A stretch of DNA of 64,000 bases from positions 62,001 to 126,000 of the forward strand of contig NZ_CAAHFN010000109.1 in NCBI RefSeq assembly GCF_900961225.1, in the 5' to 3' direction. Within the stretch, counting starts at the first letter, position 1, and each line of letters opens with the position of its first letter. This document shows positions 36,065 through 45,301 of this stretch, piece after piece. Source of the stretch: Modicisalibacter radicis (lineage in GTDB: Bacteria > Pseudomonadota > Gammaproteobacteria > Pseudomonadales > Halomonadaceae). The notes beneath the pieces were generated by a model. The model saw only the letters and a list, made by a program, of their open reading frames with translations. It was not told the DNA's origin and made no database searches. A program made the position numbers and the translations under genes.

Positions 36065-36355
36065 TCACGCCAAGTCGCGCAGCGCCTCGGGGTGCTTTTC
36101 AGCCACACGCAGCAAGGTACACGCAGTGCCGGTGGGCTCGCGACGGCCTTGCTCCCAGCCACGCAGTGTGCCGGGGCTCACATTCAGAAGCTCAGCGAAC
36201 TCTCGCTGCGAGAGCCCCATGCGGTGCCGCACCTCGGCAGCCTTGGGGACCTCCACCCGGGTCACGCGGGCAGCCTCGCCCCGCTTCATCTGGCGCACGG
36301 ATTCCAGTAGCTTATTGCCCAGCTCTTCGCCGGTCATGAAGTCAGCGTCACGCAT
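36065..36355 (-). CDS. HigA-like antitoxin, helix-turn-helix
   Basis: The 96-residue protein has a helix-turn-helix near residues 40-65 (RHRMGLSQREFAELLNVSPGTLRGWEQGRREPTG) of the Cro/C1 type seen in HigA and other type II antitoxins. It should neutralise the toxin encoded upstream and bind their promoter. Its start overlaps the toxin stop by 8 bases. A shorter start at 36337 (MTGEELG) is possible. Confidence 0.85.
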   Translation of the reverse strand: MRDADFMTGEELGNKLLESVRQMKRGEAARVTRVEVPKAAEVRHRMGLSQREFAELLNVSPGTLRGWEQGRREPTGTACTLLRVAEKHPEALRDLA

Positions 36356-36662
36356 CGTCGAGCGCCTCCTTGATTTGCTTGAGAATGGGAGCCGGAATGT
36401 TTCCCCGAACCGACTTGGCATAGATCACCAGCAGCCAAATCTTGCCATTCTCCAAACGATTATAGTGGATCACCCGTACACCACCGCGCTTTCCCGTATT
36501 TTCTCGCTGCCAGCGCACCTTTCGGCAACCACCGGAGCCAGGGATAACCCGCCCCACCTCAGGATTCAGTGCCAACCATTCGTAGAACTCACCACGCTCT
36601 TCCTCATCCCAGAGGTCGTCAGCGTCTTTGGTGAAGATATCCGTTTCGGCAATGGTGTACAT
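36348..36662 (-). CDS. RelE/HigB-type toxin
   Basis: The 104-residue protein MYTIAETDIFTKDADDLW with GSGGCRKVRWQRENTGKRGG and a KIWLLVIYAKSVRGNIP strand matches the RelE-fold family paired with helix-turn-helix antitoxins; such toxins usually cut mRNA at the ribosome. Toxin-first order fits HigBA. The ATG at 36660-36662 is preferred; the TTG at 36671 falls inside the likely -10 box. Confidence 0.85.
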   Translation of the reverse strand: MYTIAETDIFTKDADDLWDEEERGEFYEWLALNPEVGRVIPGSGGCRKVRWQRENTGKRGGVRVIHYNRLENGKIWLLVIYAKSVRGNIPAPILKQIKEALDDA

Positions 36663-36669
36663 GCGCCCC

Positions 36670-36698
36670 AATATACGTCACTGACGCACACCGCGCAA
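36670..36698 (-). promoter_or_regulatory. Promoter and candidate operator of the toxin-antitoxin pair
   Basis: On the minus strand, TTGCGC (36693-36698) and TATATT (36670-36675) are 17 bases apart. An 11-base palindrome, CGTCA-C-TGACG (36676-36686), lies between them, a good place for antitoxin binding. The distance from the -10 box to the ATG is short (7-8 bases), so the transcript may be nearly leaderless. Confidence 0.5.
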
Positions 36699-36807
36699 CG
36701 CGGCCGCCAGGAAGAGCGGCTCAAGGCGCCCGGCGCCCACCGTCGAGAGGTGAGGCAGGGTACCGCCCTGGTGCACCCGGCCAACAGCCTGAACGGATAC
36801 GGCACAT

Positions 36808-36837
36808 AAAAAAGCCACACGGCGGACGTGTGGCTTT
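36808..36837 (-). terminator. Terminator of the cyo operon
   Basis: AAAGCCACACG and CGTGTGGCTTT form a perfect 11-bp stem with a 5-base loop (36811-36837). Read leftward, it ends in a run of T's (the A-run at 36808-36813). It lies about 35 bases past the cyoE stop and could also slow transcription from the other side. Confidence 0.8.
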
Positions 36838-36872
36838 GGTTCGGCGACCCTATCTTGTCAGCGATTCGCGTC

Positions 36873-37781
36873 TCAGCGCAGCGAGGTCCACAACACCGGC
36901 GTGCCGGGGAGCTGGAAATCGATCGCCATCATCACGCTCAGGGCAGTGATGGTGAAGATCGAAAAGATGAAGACCTTCTTCGCCCAGGCCTCGTCGTTGG
37001 CCGTGCGATAACCGGCCAGCGCCATGTACAGCCAGTAGCCGCCCATCGCCGCGGCGACGATGAAGTAGCCGTAACCGGCATAGCCGGCGAAGCTGAGCAA
37101 CAGCGTGGCCGCGAGGAAGGCGAGGATATAGCCGGCGATGTAGTGCTTGGCCGTCTTCACGCCCCGCACGACCGGCAGCACCGGGATCGATGCGGCGCGA
37201 TAGTCCTTGAAGCGAAAGATGGCGATCGCATAGGAGTGCGGCATCTGCCACAGGCAGAAGATCAACAGCAGCGTAAGCGCGCCGAGGTCGAACTCGTTGC
37301 TGACCGCACAGTAACCGACTACCGGTGGCGCCGCACCGGACAGGCTACCGATCAGCGTGCCGTACTCCGAATGGCGCTTCAGGTAGAGACTGTAAAGCCC
37401 TACGTAGATGGCGAAGCCGATCGCCGCGAACAGCAGGGCAGTCGGCGTGGTGCCGACATACAGCACGCCGAAGCCGGCCAGCCCCAGCAGTGTGGCGAAG
37501 ACCAGCGTCGCCCGGGGCGACACCAGCCCCTGAACCAGCACCCTGTCCTGCGTGCGCTCCATCAGCCGGTCGATATCGCGATCGATATAGTTGTTGAACG
37601 CACAGCCGGAAGCGATCACCAGCGCAATGCCCATCACCGTGGCCAGCAGGAGCATGAAGTCCACGTTGCCCTGCGAGGCCAGGAAGAAGCCCCCCGCCAC
37701 GGAGATCAGATTGCCGAAGATGATCCCAGGCTTGGTGAGCGAAACAAAGGCCTTGGCTTTCACCGGAAACGACTTACCCAC
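36873..37781 (-). CDS. cyoE: Protoheme IX farnesyltransferase CyoE
   Basis: The 302-residue inner-membrane prenyltransferase makes heme O from heme B for the bo-type oxidase. The prenyl-diphosphate site NNYIDRDIDRLMERTQDRV near residues 64-82 and the second Asp-rich region (FRFKDYRAASIPVLPV) are present, with about seven to nine membrane segments. The start is a GTG at 37779-37781, overlapping the cyoD stop by 8 bases. Confidence 0.95.
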   Translation of the reverse strand: MGKSFPVKAKAFVSLTKPGIIFGNLISVAGGFFLASQGNVDFMLLLATVMGIALVIASGCAFNNYIDRDIDRLMERTQDRVLVQGLVSPRATLVFATLLGLAGFGVLYVGTTPTALLFAAIGFAIYVGLYSLYLKRHSEYGTLIGSLSGAAPPVVGYCAVSNEFDLGALTLLLIFCLWQMPHSYAIAIFRFKDYRAASIPVLPVVRGVKTAKHYIAGYILAFLAATLLLSFAGYAGYGYFIVAAAMGGYWLYMALAGYRTANDEAWAKKVFIFSIFTITALSVMMAIDFQLPGTPVLWTSLR

Positions 37782-38106
37782 CGAGCATCACGTTCGCATG
37801 CAGTTGACGCATGATCCATATCGAACCGCCGATAATCAGAATCAGGATCGCCACGGTGAAGACCATTGACGCAAGTTTCCATCCCTCGTCCGCCTTGGCG
37901 TTCAGATGCATGAACAGCACCAACTGCACCGCGATCTGGAACACGGCCGTCACCACGATGGTGAGCACCGTGGTCAAGGTACTGAAAGCACCTGTCATGA
38001 CGAGCGCGAACGGGATCACGGTCAGCACGAGGGAAGCGATCAGACCGATCACATAAGAGCGCACACTGCCATGACTGTGCTGATCGTGAGAGGTTTGTCC
38101 GCTCAT
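37774..38106 (-). CDS. cyoD: Cytochrome bo quinol oxidase subunit IV
   Basis: The 110-residue protein has three membrane segments and the subunit IV pattern FQIAVQLVLFMHLNAKADEGWKLASMVFTVAI. It assists assembly of the oxidase. The N-terminus is His/Ser-rich (TSHDQHSHGS). One base separates it from cyoC. Confidence 0.94.
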   Translation of the reverse strand: MSGQTSHDQHSHGSVRSYVIGLIASLVLTVIPFALVMTGAFSTLTTVLTIVVTAVFQIAVQLVLFMHLNAKADEGWKLASMVFTVAILILIIGGSIWIMRQLHANVMLGG

Positions 38107-38107
38107 A

Positions 38108-38725
38108 TCAAAGGACTCCCAGCAAATAGACGAAGGAGAAGACGCAGATCCAGACGATATCCAGGAAGTGCCAGAACAGACTCAGGCACATGATCCTCGC
38201 TCGTGTCATCTCGTTCAGGCCCTTGGTCTGCAACTGGACCAGCATTACCAGGATCCAGATCAGACCAAAGGTCACGTGCAGACCATGGGTCCCCACCAGT
38301 GTGAAGAAGGCCGACAGGAAGCCGCTACGATCGGGTCCAAAACCCTCGAGTATCAACTCCGTGAACTCGTAAAGTTCCAGGCCGATGAAGCCGGCGCCCA
38401 GCAGGAAAGTGGCCACCAGCCAGGCCTTGACCTGCGATATACGGTTGGCGCTCATCGCCAGCACCGCCATGCCGAAAGTGAAACTGCTCACCAGCAGCAG
38501 GAAGGTGTTGACCAGGATCAATGGCAGACTGAAAATCTCGTCCGCCGACGGACCGCCCGCCGTGCCCGAAAAGAGCACGGCATAAGTAGCGAACAGCACC
38601 CCGAAGATCACCAGATCGCTCATCAGGTAGACCCAGAAACCAAACTGCTTTATCTCTGAGGCATCGTGGTGCTCATGCCCGGACTGGGCATGAGCGTCGT
38701 GCTTGTTAAGAGTATCGGTTGCCAT
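38108..38725 (-). CDS. cyoC: Cytochrome bo quinol oxidase subunit III
   Basis: The 205-residue protein has five membrane segments and conserved GTHGLHVTFGLIWI and FGVLFATYAVL stretches of subunit III in quinol oxidases. An N-terminal His-rich piece (HDAHAQSGHEHHDAS) precedes the first membrane helix. Part of the cyoABCDE operon with gaps of one to four bases. Confidence 0.94.
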   Translation of the reverse strand: MATDTLNKHDAHAQSGHEHHDASEIKQFGFWVYLMSDLVIFGVLFATYAVLFSGTAGGPSADEIFSLPLILVNTFLLLVSSFTFGMAVLAMSANRISQVKAWLVATFLLGAGFIGLELYEFTELILEGFGPDRSGFLSAFFTLVGTHGLHVTFGLIWILVMLVQLQTKGLNEMTRARIMCLSLFWHFLDIVWICVFSFVYLLGVL

Positions 38726-38727
38726 GA

Positions 38728-40749
38728 TTACGCCTGCACCCCCAGGTTATCATCCGCCTCGTTGCGGGCATCGCTGCCGGCATTGACGAGTCGTGCATGG
38801 TGCTCTTTCTCGATCAGTTCGACTTCCGCCGCCGGGACGTAGTAGTCAATGTCGTCGTTGAAGACCCGCATCATGAAGGCGATGAACATGCCGGCGGCAC
38901 CCACGCCGACAAGCCACCATATATGCCAGACCAGCGCGAAGCCGAAGGCGATACTGAACGCGCCGATGATCGGGCCCGCCGCCGTATTTCTGGGCATGTG
39001 GATATCTTCATAGGGCGGCGCTGACAGCTCGAACTTGCCGTGCTTCTTCAGCTCCCAGAAGGTATCGCGAGATTCGACATGCGGCAGATGCGCGAAGTTA
39101 TAGTGCGGTGCCGGTGACGATGTCGCCCACTCGAGTGTCCGGGCATCCCACGGGTCGCCAGTGATATCCACATTCTTCTTGCGATCGCGAATACTCACGA
39201 CGATCTGGATGGCGGTGCAGGCAATGCCCAGCAGGATCAGTATCGCACCCACCCAGGCCACGATGAAGTACGGCTGCCAGTCGGGATCAGCGTAAGACTG
39301 CATGCGACGCATGGCACCGAAGAAGCTCAGCACGTAAAGCGGCATGAAGGCCACATAGAAACCGATGATCCAGAACCAGAAGGAACGCTTGCCCCACTTC
39401 TCATTGAGCGTGAATCCGAAAGCCTTCGGGAACCAGTAAGTCATCCCCGCCATCATGCCGAACACCACGCCACCGATGATGACGTTATGGAAGTGGGCGA
39501 TGACGAACAGGCTGTTGTGCAGCACATAGTTGGCCGCAGGAATCGACAGCATCACACCGGTCATGCCACCGATGGTGAAGGTAATGATGAAGCCGATCGT
39601 CCACAGCACCGGCGACGTGAACGACAGACGGCCACGGTACATGGTGAACAGCCAGTTGAAGATCTTCACCCCGGTCGGAATGGCGATGATCATCGTCGCG
39701 ATCCCGAAGAAGGAGTTGACATCGGCGCCCGCGCCCATGGTGAAGAAGTGGTGCAACCAGACAGTGAACGACAGAAAGGCGATGACCATCGTGGCCCAGA
39801 CCATGGTGGTGTAGCCGAACAGGCGCTTCTTGGTAAACGTCGCGATGACCTCGGAGAATACCCCGAACGCCGGCAGAATCAGGATGTACACCTCAGGATG
39901 GCCCCAGGCCCAGATGAGGTTGACATACATCATTATATTGCCGCCCATGTCGTTGGTGAAGAAATTCATCCCCAGGTAACGATCAAGGGTCAGCATCGCG
40001 ATGGTCGCGGTCAGAATCGGGAAGGACAGAATAATCAGCACGTTGGTGCACAGCGCAGTCCAGGTGAAGATCGGCATGCGGAACATCGTCATGCCTTTGG
40101 TGCGCATCTTGAGAATGGTGACGAAGAAATTGATACCGGTCAGCGTCGTGCCGACGCCCGATATCTGCAGCCCCCATATCCAGTAATCGACCCCCACGCC
40201 GGGACTGTACTCGATCCCCGACAAGGGTGCGTAGGCCAGCCAGCCAGTCTTGGCGAACTCACCGACGAACAGCGAGATCATGGTCAACGCCACACCGGCG
40301 ATGAACAGCCAGAAGCTCAGGTTGTTCAAAAACGGGAAGGCAACGTCGCGCGCGCCGATCTGCAACGGCACCACCAGGTTCATCAGGCCGATGACCATGG
40401 GCATGGCGACGAAGAAGATCATGATCACGCCGTGGGCGGTGAATATCTGATCATAGTGATCGGGGGGTAGATACCCCTCGGCGCCGCCGGCGGCCATGGC
40501 CTGCTGAGTACGCATCATGATGGCGTCGGCAAACCCCCGCAGCAGCATGACCAGGGCCACCAGGAAGTACATGATGCCGAGCTTCTTGTGATCGACGGAG
40601 GTCAGCCATTCCGACCACAGCCATTTCCACCGCTTGGTGTATGTCAGCCCGCCAAAGATGGCCAGGCCACCAAGCGCGATGGCGATGGCGGTGGCCACGA
40701 GGATTGTCTGTTCATAGGGAATATCGTCAAGACTCAGTTTTCCGAACAT
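38728..40749 (-). CDS. cyoB: Cytochrome bo quinol oxidase subunit I
   Basis: The 673-residue subunit I binds heme b, heme o and CuB and pumps protons. WGHPEVYILILPAFGVFSEV contains the CuB His and cross-linked Tyr motif, HHFFTMGAG the next His pair, and AHFHNVIIGG the heme ligands. Fifteen hydrophobic segments can be followed. Length agrees with E. coli CyoB (663). Four bases separate it from cyoA. Confidence 0.97.
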   Translation of the reverse strand: MFGKLSLDDIPYEQTILVATAIAIALGGLAIFGGLTYTKRWKWLWSEWLTSVDHKKLGIMYFLVALVMLLRGFADAIMMRTQQAMAAGGAEGYLPPDHYDQIFTAHGVIMIFFVAMPMVIGLMNLVVPLQIGARDVAFPFLNNLSFWLFIAGVALTMISLFVGEFAKTGWLAYAPLSGIEYSPGVGVDYWIWGLQISGVGTTLTGINFFVTILKMRTKGMTMFRMPIFTWTALCTNVLIILSFPILTATIAMLTLDRYLGMNFFTNDMGGNIMMYVNLIWAWGHPEVYILILPAFGVFSEVIATFTKKRLFGYTTMVWATMVIAFLSFTVWLHHFFTMGAGADVNSFFGIATMIIAIPTGVKIFNWLFTMYRGRLSFTSPVLWTIGFIITFTIGGMTGVMLSIPAANYVLHNSLFVIAHFHNVIIGGVVFGMMAGMTYWFPKAFGFTLNEKWGKRSFWFWIIGFYVAFMPLYVLSFFGAMRRMQSYADPDWQPYFIVAWVGAILILLGIACTAIQIVVSIRDRKKNVDITGDPWDARTLEWATSSPAPHYNFAHLPHVESRDTFWELKKHGKFELSAPPYEDIHMPRNTAAGPIIGAFSIAFGFALVWHIWWLVGVGAAGMFIAFMMRVFNDDIDYYVPAAEVELIEKEHHARLVNAGSDARNEADDNLGVQA

Positions 40750-40753
40750 AATG

Positions 40754-41671
40754 TTACTCCGCTGCCTCCGCGCTCATAGGTGCCTCGCTATCACCGCCGT
40801 TGTTTCCACCTTCTCCACGTCTGCCGTTATTGAAGCTCTCGATGATATTGCGATAGAGCTCGGGCGATACGTCGGAGAAATAGAGCACCGGAACATCGAT
40901 TGACGGTTCCGCCAACTTCGGGTAAGTGCCGTTGAATGTAAGCGACTTGGGCGCCTGCTTGACCTTGTCGACCCAGGCCTCGAACTCTCCCTGGGGCATT
41001 GCCCGTGCGTCGAAGAGCATCTCCGAGAAGCCGGCACCGCTGTAGTTGGTCGACCTGCCGTCATAGACGCCCACCTCACTGGCGATCAGGTTGACATCGT
41101 TGTCCATGCCCGCCATGGCGTAGATCTGGCTACCCAGGGCGGGTATGAAGAACGAATTCATCACCGACGCCGAGGACACATGGAAGTGAACGGGCACGTC
41201 GACGGGAATGGCCACCTCGTTGACTGCGGCAATATCCTGCTCGGGGTAGATGAATAGCCACTTCCAATCCAGCGAGACGACCTGGATCTCGAGCGTCTCG
41301 GCTTTTGTCCCGAGCGGCTTCTGTGGCGCCAACGAGTGCGAGGTTTTCCAGGTGATGATGGCCAGGAACAGGATGATCACGCAGGGTATGAGCCAGACGA
41401 CGATCTCTATCTTGTTCGAGTGGGCCCAGTCCGGCGTGTACTTGGCGGCCAGATTGGTGGCGCGGTAACGCCAGCCGAAGACGACGGTCATCACGATGAC
41501 CGGAATCACCACGATCATCATCAGCAAGAAGGCCGTGATAATCAGCGACTTCTGTGCTTCCCCGACGGGTCCCTGCGGATCCATCAGCGCCGAGCTACAG
41601 CCACTCAACAGCAATGGCAGCAGCAATAGCGGCAATATAGTTAAAATGGGGGAGTATTTCTTTTTCCTCAT
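40754..41671 (-). CDS. cyoA: Cytochrome bo quinol oxidase subunit II
   Basis: The 305-residue subunit starts with a lipoprotein signal ending LLSGC (Cys about 25), two membrane segments, then a periplasmic cupredoxin-like domain with MNSFFIPALGSQIYAMAGM. The CuA-binding cysteines and histidines of cytochrome c oxidases are absent, which indicates a quinol rather than cytochrome c oxidase. It is the first gene of cyoABCDE. The AT-richer 330 bases upstream should hold the promoter; no oxygen-responsive site was named. Confidence 0.95.
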   Translation of the reverse strand: MRKKKYSPILTILPLLLLPLLLSGCSSALMDPQGPVGEAQKSLIITAFLLMMIVVIPVIVMTVVFGWRYRATNLAAKYTPDWAHSNKIEIVVWLIPCVIILFLAIITWKTSHSLAPQKPLGTKAETLEIQVVSLDWKWLFIYPEQDIAAVNEVAIPVDVPVHFHVSSASVMNSFFIPALGSQIYAMAGMDNDVNLIASEVGVYDGRSTNYSGAGFSEMLFDARAMPQGEFEAWVDKVKQAPKSLTFNGTYPKLAEPSIDVPVLYFSDVSPELYRNIIESFNNGRRGEGGNNGGDSEAPMSAEAAE

Positions 41672-42003
41672 CTCTCGACCTCGTCAGAGCATGGAGACGA
41701 CCATCGGCAACAGGTGCGCCAGGAACACGACCCTTGAGTGCCGTCGTCACGACGTTGTTGCCAAGGTGCCTGTCCGGTGCGTACGGCAGACCGCCTGGGC
41801 ACTGCTGGGCAGTGGCTTATTAGAAATGACGTACTGGCTCGAGAATCCGGCGTGGACTGGATTCGGCAAGCATGGGCGACATGCTAGACCACACACCGCG
41901 AAACGCGGGCATTGTGCTCGAATCGAGCGCCTATGAGAAGGGACGATTTGCCGCAGGGTTGCGCACCTTGACAGCTACGCAATCCTTTGGCCTGCATTAC
42001 AAG
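41672..42003. other. Gene-free stretch between cyoA and the CDF gene
   Basis: No credible coding sequence was seen in these 332 bases. The reading frames that cross it are not gene-like. It must contain the cyoA promoter on the minus strand. No clear promoter hexamers or terminator could be named. Confidence 0.5.
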
Positions 42004-42933
42004 CTACTCCAGGCTACCGACACCACCATCAGGATCGGCGTCGCGGGCCCGGCGGATTGCCGCATCCTCCGGTTGCAGGGTGGTGTGGGAAATACCGAAG
42101 CGCTCTTGAAGGATCAGTCGCATTTGCGGCAATACACTCTCCCAGTGAGCCATGGCTTCCAGCTCGACATGCGCGGCCAGCGCATGGTTGCTTGAGGACA
42201 AGCTCCAGATATGCATCTCATTAACTGCGCGTACGCCTTCGATTTCGGTCAGTGCCTGGCCCACTTCATGGGCATCGACACCATGCGGCACCCCTTCCAT
42301 CAAGACCCGGACCACCTCGCGCAGCAGCCGCACGGCGGATACCAGGATCAGCAAGCTGACGAACAACGACAATATCGGGTCAACGATGTACGGACCGCCC
42401 AGGTAGATGGTCGCCCCCGCGGCGAGCGCGGCGATCGACCCCAGCAGATCGCCCATCACATGCAGCAGTGCACCGCGCACATTCATGGTCCGTTCGCCGC
42501 GCATCAATACCCAGGCGACAATGATATTCACCAGCAGGCCGACCCCACCGATAACCAGAACCACGCCACCGCTGACCTCCGGGGTATCAGCCAGGCGGCG
42601 AATCGCCTCGTAGGCGATGTAGGCGATAATCGCGAACATGAACAGGACGTTAAACAGCGCGCCAAGCACTTCCGCGCGCTGGAGGCCGAAGGAATGTTTG
42701 CGTGATGCGGGCTTGCTCGCCAGCCATGCGGCAAAGGCACCGACCCCAAGCGACAGTGAATCCGTCATCATGTGACCGGCGTCCGACAGCAGTGCCAACG
42801 AGTCGGCCATCAGGCCGCCTATGACTTCGACGATGGCGTAGCCGGTCGTGAATACCAATGCGAACAGCAACGTTTTACCGCTACCGTGGCCGTGGCTGTG
42901 GCCGCTGCCGTGATTATGAGTGTGACCAGACAT
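42004..42933 (-). CDS. Cation diffusion facilitator (CzcD/ZitB-type) metal exporter
   Basis: The 309-residue inner-membrane antiporter exports Zn(II), Cd(II) or Co(II). The His-rich N-terminus SGHTHNHGSGHSHGHGSG, DAGHMMTDSLSLGVG (HxxxD metal site in helix 2) and LHVMGDLLGS (helix 5) match CzcD. About six membrane segments and a cytoplasmic C-terminal domain follow. The ATG at 42931-42933 with AAGGAG is chosen. It lies downstream of lspA, lnt and the P-type ATPase in one metal-resistance block. Confidence 0.92.
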   Translation of the reverse strand: MSGHTHNHGSGHSHGHGSGKTLLFALVFTTGYAIVEVIGGLMADSLALLSDAGHMMTDSLSLGVGAFAAWLASKPASRKHSFGLQRAEVLGALFNVLFMFAIIAYIAYEAIRRLADTPEVSGGVVLVIGGVGLLVNIIVAWVLMRGERTMNVRGALLHVMGDLLGSIAALAAGATIYLGGPYIVDPILSLFVSLLILVSAVRLLREVVRVLMEGVPHGVDAHEVGQALTEIEGVRAVNEMHIWSLSSSNHALAAHVELEAMAHWESVLPQMRLILQERFGISHTTLQPEDAAIRRARDADPDGGVGSLE

Positions 42934-43054
42934 GCTTGGGCTCCTTGTGCTTCCCCGAGAAGATACTGCTTTACGCAAGGGCCTATTGACGTTGCGCCGC
43001 GGTCGCGCGCAAACCCCAACAGCCCCTAGAAGTCACGGCTGATGGTCAACAGAG

Positions 43055-43576
43055 TCAGCGACAACGCTTGTCTGGCTGATGCCGTACTTCCGTCCAGATA
43101 AACAGCACGGCACCCACAACAATCCACACGTCCGCCAGATTGAACGACGGCCAGTGCCAGTGAGCGTAGTGAAAGTCGAGAAAGTCCTCCACGTAGCCTA
43201 GCCGCAAGCGATCCATGACATTGCCCAGCGCCCCGCCGAGGATGGCGCTGAGTGCGAGCCGATAACTCAGTATGCGCGGTGAGCGCCAAAGCCAGTACAC
43301 CAGCAACACCGAGATGACGAGCGCCAGCCCGATGAAAAACGGCTGTTGCCAACCACCGGCATTCGCGAGAAAGCTGAACGCCGCGCCCGGATTATGACGA
43401 TGAGTCCAGTTGAAGAAGGAGGTGACGGAGACATTTTCTCCATACGCGAGCGTGACACGGGCAATGTACTTGCTTACCTGGTCCACCCCCAGCAGCAGCA
43501 ACGAGAGCCACAGCCAGTGCATGGCCCTTCCCGGCTCGCGGCCTTGCTCCGCAACCTGCTGGCTATAAGTGGGCAT
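43055..43576 (-). CDS. lspA: Lipoprotein signal peptidase, PbrC-like context
   Basis: The 173-residue inner-membrane aspartic peptidase cleaves lipoprotein signal peptides. GVDQVSKYIA, FNWTHRHNPGAAFSFLA, GALGNVMDRLRLGYVEDFLDF (catalytic Asp) and FNLADVWI (second Asp) are all present. In lead- and cadmium-resistance operons an lspA homologue (PbrC) accompanies the P-type ATPase; this copy lies between lnt and a CDF gene and is probably such a paralogue. ATG at 43574-43576 with AAAGGGGAT. Confidence 0.9.
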   Translation of the reverse strand: MPTYSQQVAEQGREPGRAMHWLWLSLLLLGVDQVSKYIARVTLAYGENVSVTSFFNWTHRHNPGAAFSFLANAGGWQQPFFIGLALVISVLLVYWLWRSPRILSYRLALSAILGGALGNVMDRLRLGYVEDFLDFHYAHWHWPSFNLADVWIVVGAVLFIWTEVRHQPDKRCR

Positions 43577-43632
43577 ATCCCCTTTTCCTCCGGATTCAGA
43601 TCTAGAATCTGCTCGCCGTGGAGCGGCAAGCG

Positions 43633-45171
43633 TCATGTACCCGCCCGCTGATGCCGGCGGATTCGGCTGACCAGGAGCAAGCCTAGTCCGAGTGCGATCA
43701 GGCCGAGCACTGGCCAGTCACGCCAGCGCACGTAAGGAGTCGCGCCAGTGCGCGGCGTGACCTCGACGTTGAGGGTGGCCACTTCGAACTGCGGAGCGCG
43801 CTTGATCACCTTGCCTTCATGACCGATGGCTGCAGTGACCCCCGTATTGGTAGCCCTGAGCAGATCGCGCCCGGTTTCAATGGCCCGCATGCGTACCATC
43901 TGGAAGTGCTGGAGGGGGCCGAGCGAGCGGCCGAACCAGGCATCGTTGCTGATATTCACCAGCAGCTGCGCTTCGGGCAGCAGCTCGGTGACCTCGGCAC
44001 CAAAGATTGCCTCGTAACAGATGAAGGCCCCGACGGGCACTCCTGCCGCTTGCAGCACAGGCGCCTCCCGGCCCGGCGTGAAATCGGACATGGGCGCCCC
44101 GAGCACGTCGAGGGCCGACCCCAACATATCCCGAAATGGAACATACTCGCCAAAAGGCACCAGATGGCGCTTGTAGTAGAACCCCGACGGATCGGAGAGG
44201 CTGACCACCGCGTTGTAGTTGCGGCCATTCGCCTCGCGTACCGGGACACCTACCATCAACGATGTGCCGGCCTGGTCGGCGAGTGTCTCGAGTCCCGCCA
44301 GATACTCAGAGGCCTGGTCATACCACATCGGAATCGCCGCTTCCGGCCAGATCACGATATCGGCCCCGAGTTGCTGCTCGGTAAGCGCCTGATAGCGCTC
44401 AAGCGTGACATCCCGGTAATCCGGGTCCCATTTCTGGCCTTGCCCAATGTTCCCTTGCAAGAGGGCGGCATCGAGCGGTTCGGCGGCTGGCTGCGTCCAC
44501 TCACGGTCCAGCAGTTGCAAACCGGCGAGAACGGCGACCAACACGCCACCGGCTGCCGCAACACGGCGCAGGCTGGGGCCCAGCACGACCCAGGCAAGCC
44601 CGCCGGCGAGCAATGCCACCAGAAAACTTACCCCAAGTACACCGAACACCGGCGCGACGGTGGCGAGCGTGGTGTCGACCTGACTGTAACCGATAAAGAG
44701 CCAGGGAAACCCGGTCAAGAACCAGGTGCGCGCCCATTCACTCAGCACCCAGGCCATCGGCAGCCCCAGCCAGAGCGCCACTCCATCCATTTCAGGACGC
44801 AGGCGGCGCACGAGGTACGCAGCGCTCCATGGAAAAAGGGCCAGCAGCGAGACAAAGGCAGCCGTAGCAGGCACGGCCACCAGGGGTCCATTACCGTACT
44901 CACTAATGCTGATATAGACCCAGGAGACACCTACACCGAAGTAGCCGAGACCAAATAGGTAGGCCGACCACAACGCCTGACGCTTTGAAGGTTGTGCGAC
45001 AAGGACAAAAAACGCGGCTAGCGCAATTACCGCCAGCCACGCCCAAGCCACAGGAGCAAAGGCAAACGGCAATGCGCTCCCTGCCAGTAGTGCCGACGCC
45101 CCTTTCAGCAGCGGCCTTTCGCAAACGCCAGCGAACAGGCTTGAGCCTAACGTGTCGCTATCGCCCGGCAC
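43633..45171 (-). CDS. lnt: Apolipoprotein N-acyltransferase
   Basis: The 512-residue protein has six to eight membrane segments and a periplasmic nitrilase-like domain with Glu (WPEAAIP), Lys (YYKRHLVPFGEYVPFRD) and Cys (GAFICYEAIFG). It adds the third acyl chain to lipoproteins. The start is GTG at 45169-45171 with GGAGG. E. coli lnt was first known as cutE, a copper-tolerance locus; here it sits inside a metal-resistance block next to lspA, perhaps as a second copy. Confidence 0.92.
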   Translation of the reverse strand: MPGDSDTLGSSLFAGVCERPLLKGASALLAGSALPFAFAPVAWAWLAVIALAAFFVLVAQPSKRQALWSAYLFGLGYFGVGVSWVYISISEYGNGPLVAVPATAAFVSLLALFPWSAAYLVRRLRPEMDGVALWLGLPMAWVLSEWARTWFLTGFPWLFIGYSQVDTTLATVAPVFGVLGVSFLVALLAGGLAWVVLGPSLRRVAAAGGVLVAVLAGLQLLDREWTQPAAEPLDAALLQGNIGQGQKWDPDYRDVTLERYQALTEQQLGADIVIWPEAAIPMWYDQASEYLAGLETLADQAGTSLMVGVPVREANGRNYNAVVSLSDPSGFYYKRHLVPFGEYVPFRDMLGSALDVLGAPMSDFTPGREAPVLQAAGVPVGAFICYEAIFGAEVTELLPEAQLLVNISNDAWFGRSLGPLQHFQMVRMRAIETGRDLLRATNTGVTAAIGHEGKVIKRAPQFEVATLNVEVTPRTGATPYVRWRDWPVLGLIALGLGLLLVSRIRRHQRAGT

Positions 45172-45301
45172 TCACGCCTCCGCAGACCATACCAGCCCTG
45201 TCACTCATGCTTTCTACTCCCTCAGTAAAATCACATCAGTCCATTCGTTCAGCCAGCCACCCCAATCTCAAGCTTCCCTGGCTGTTCTCTGAGCGTCCGA
45301 T

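Noticed and set aside
34687..36162. A 491-codon minus-strand frame opposite the chemoreceptor
   Set aside because: It mirrors the chemoreceptor gene and crosses two terminator hairpins.
41872..42195. A 107-codon plus-strand frame before and opposite the CDF gene
   Set aside because: Half of it is the antisense of the certain CDF gene, and it has no family features.
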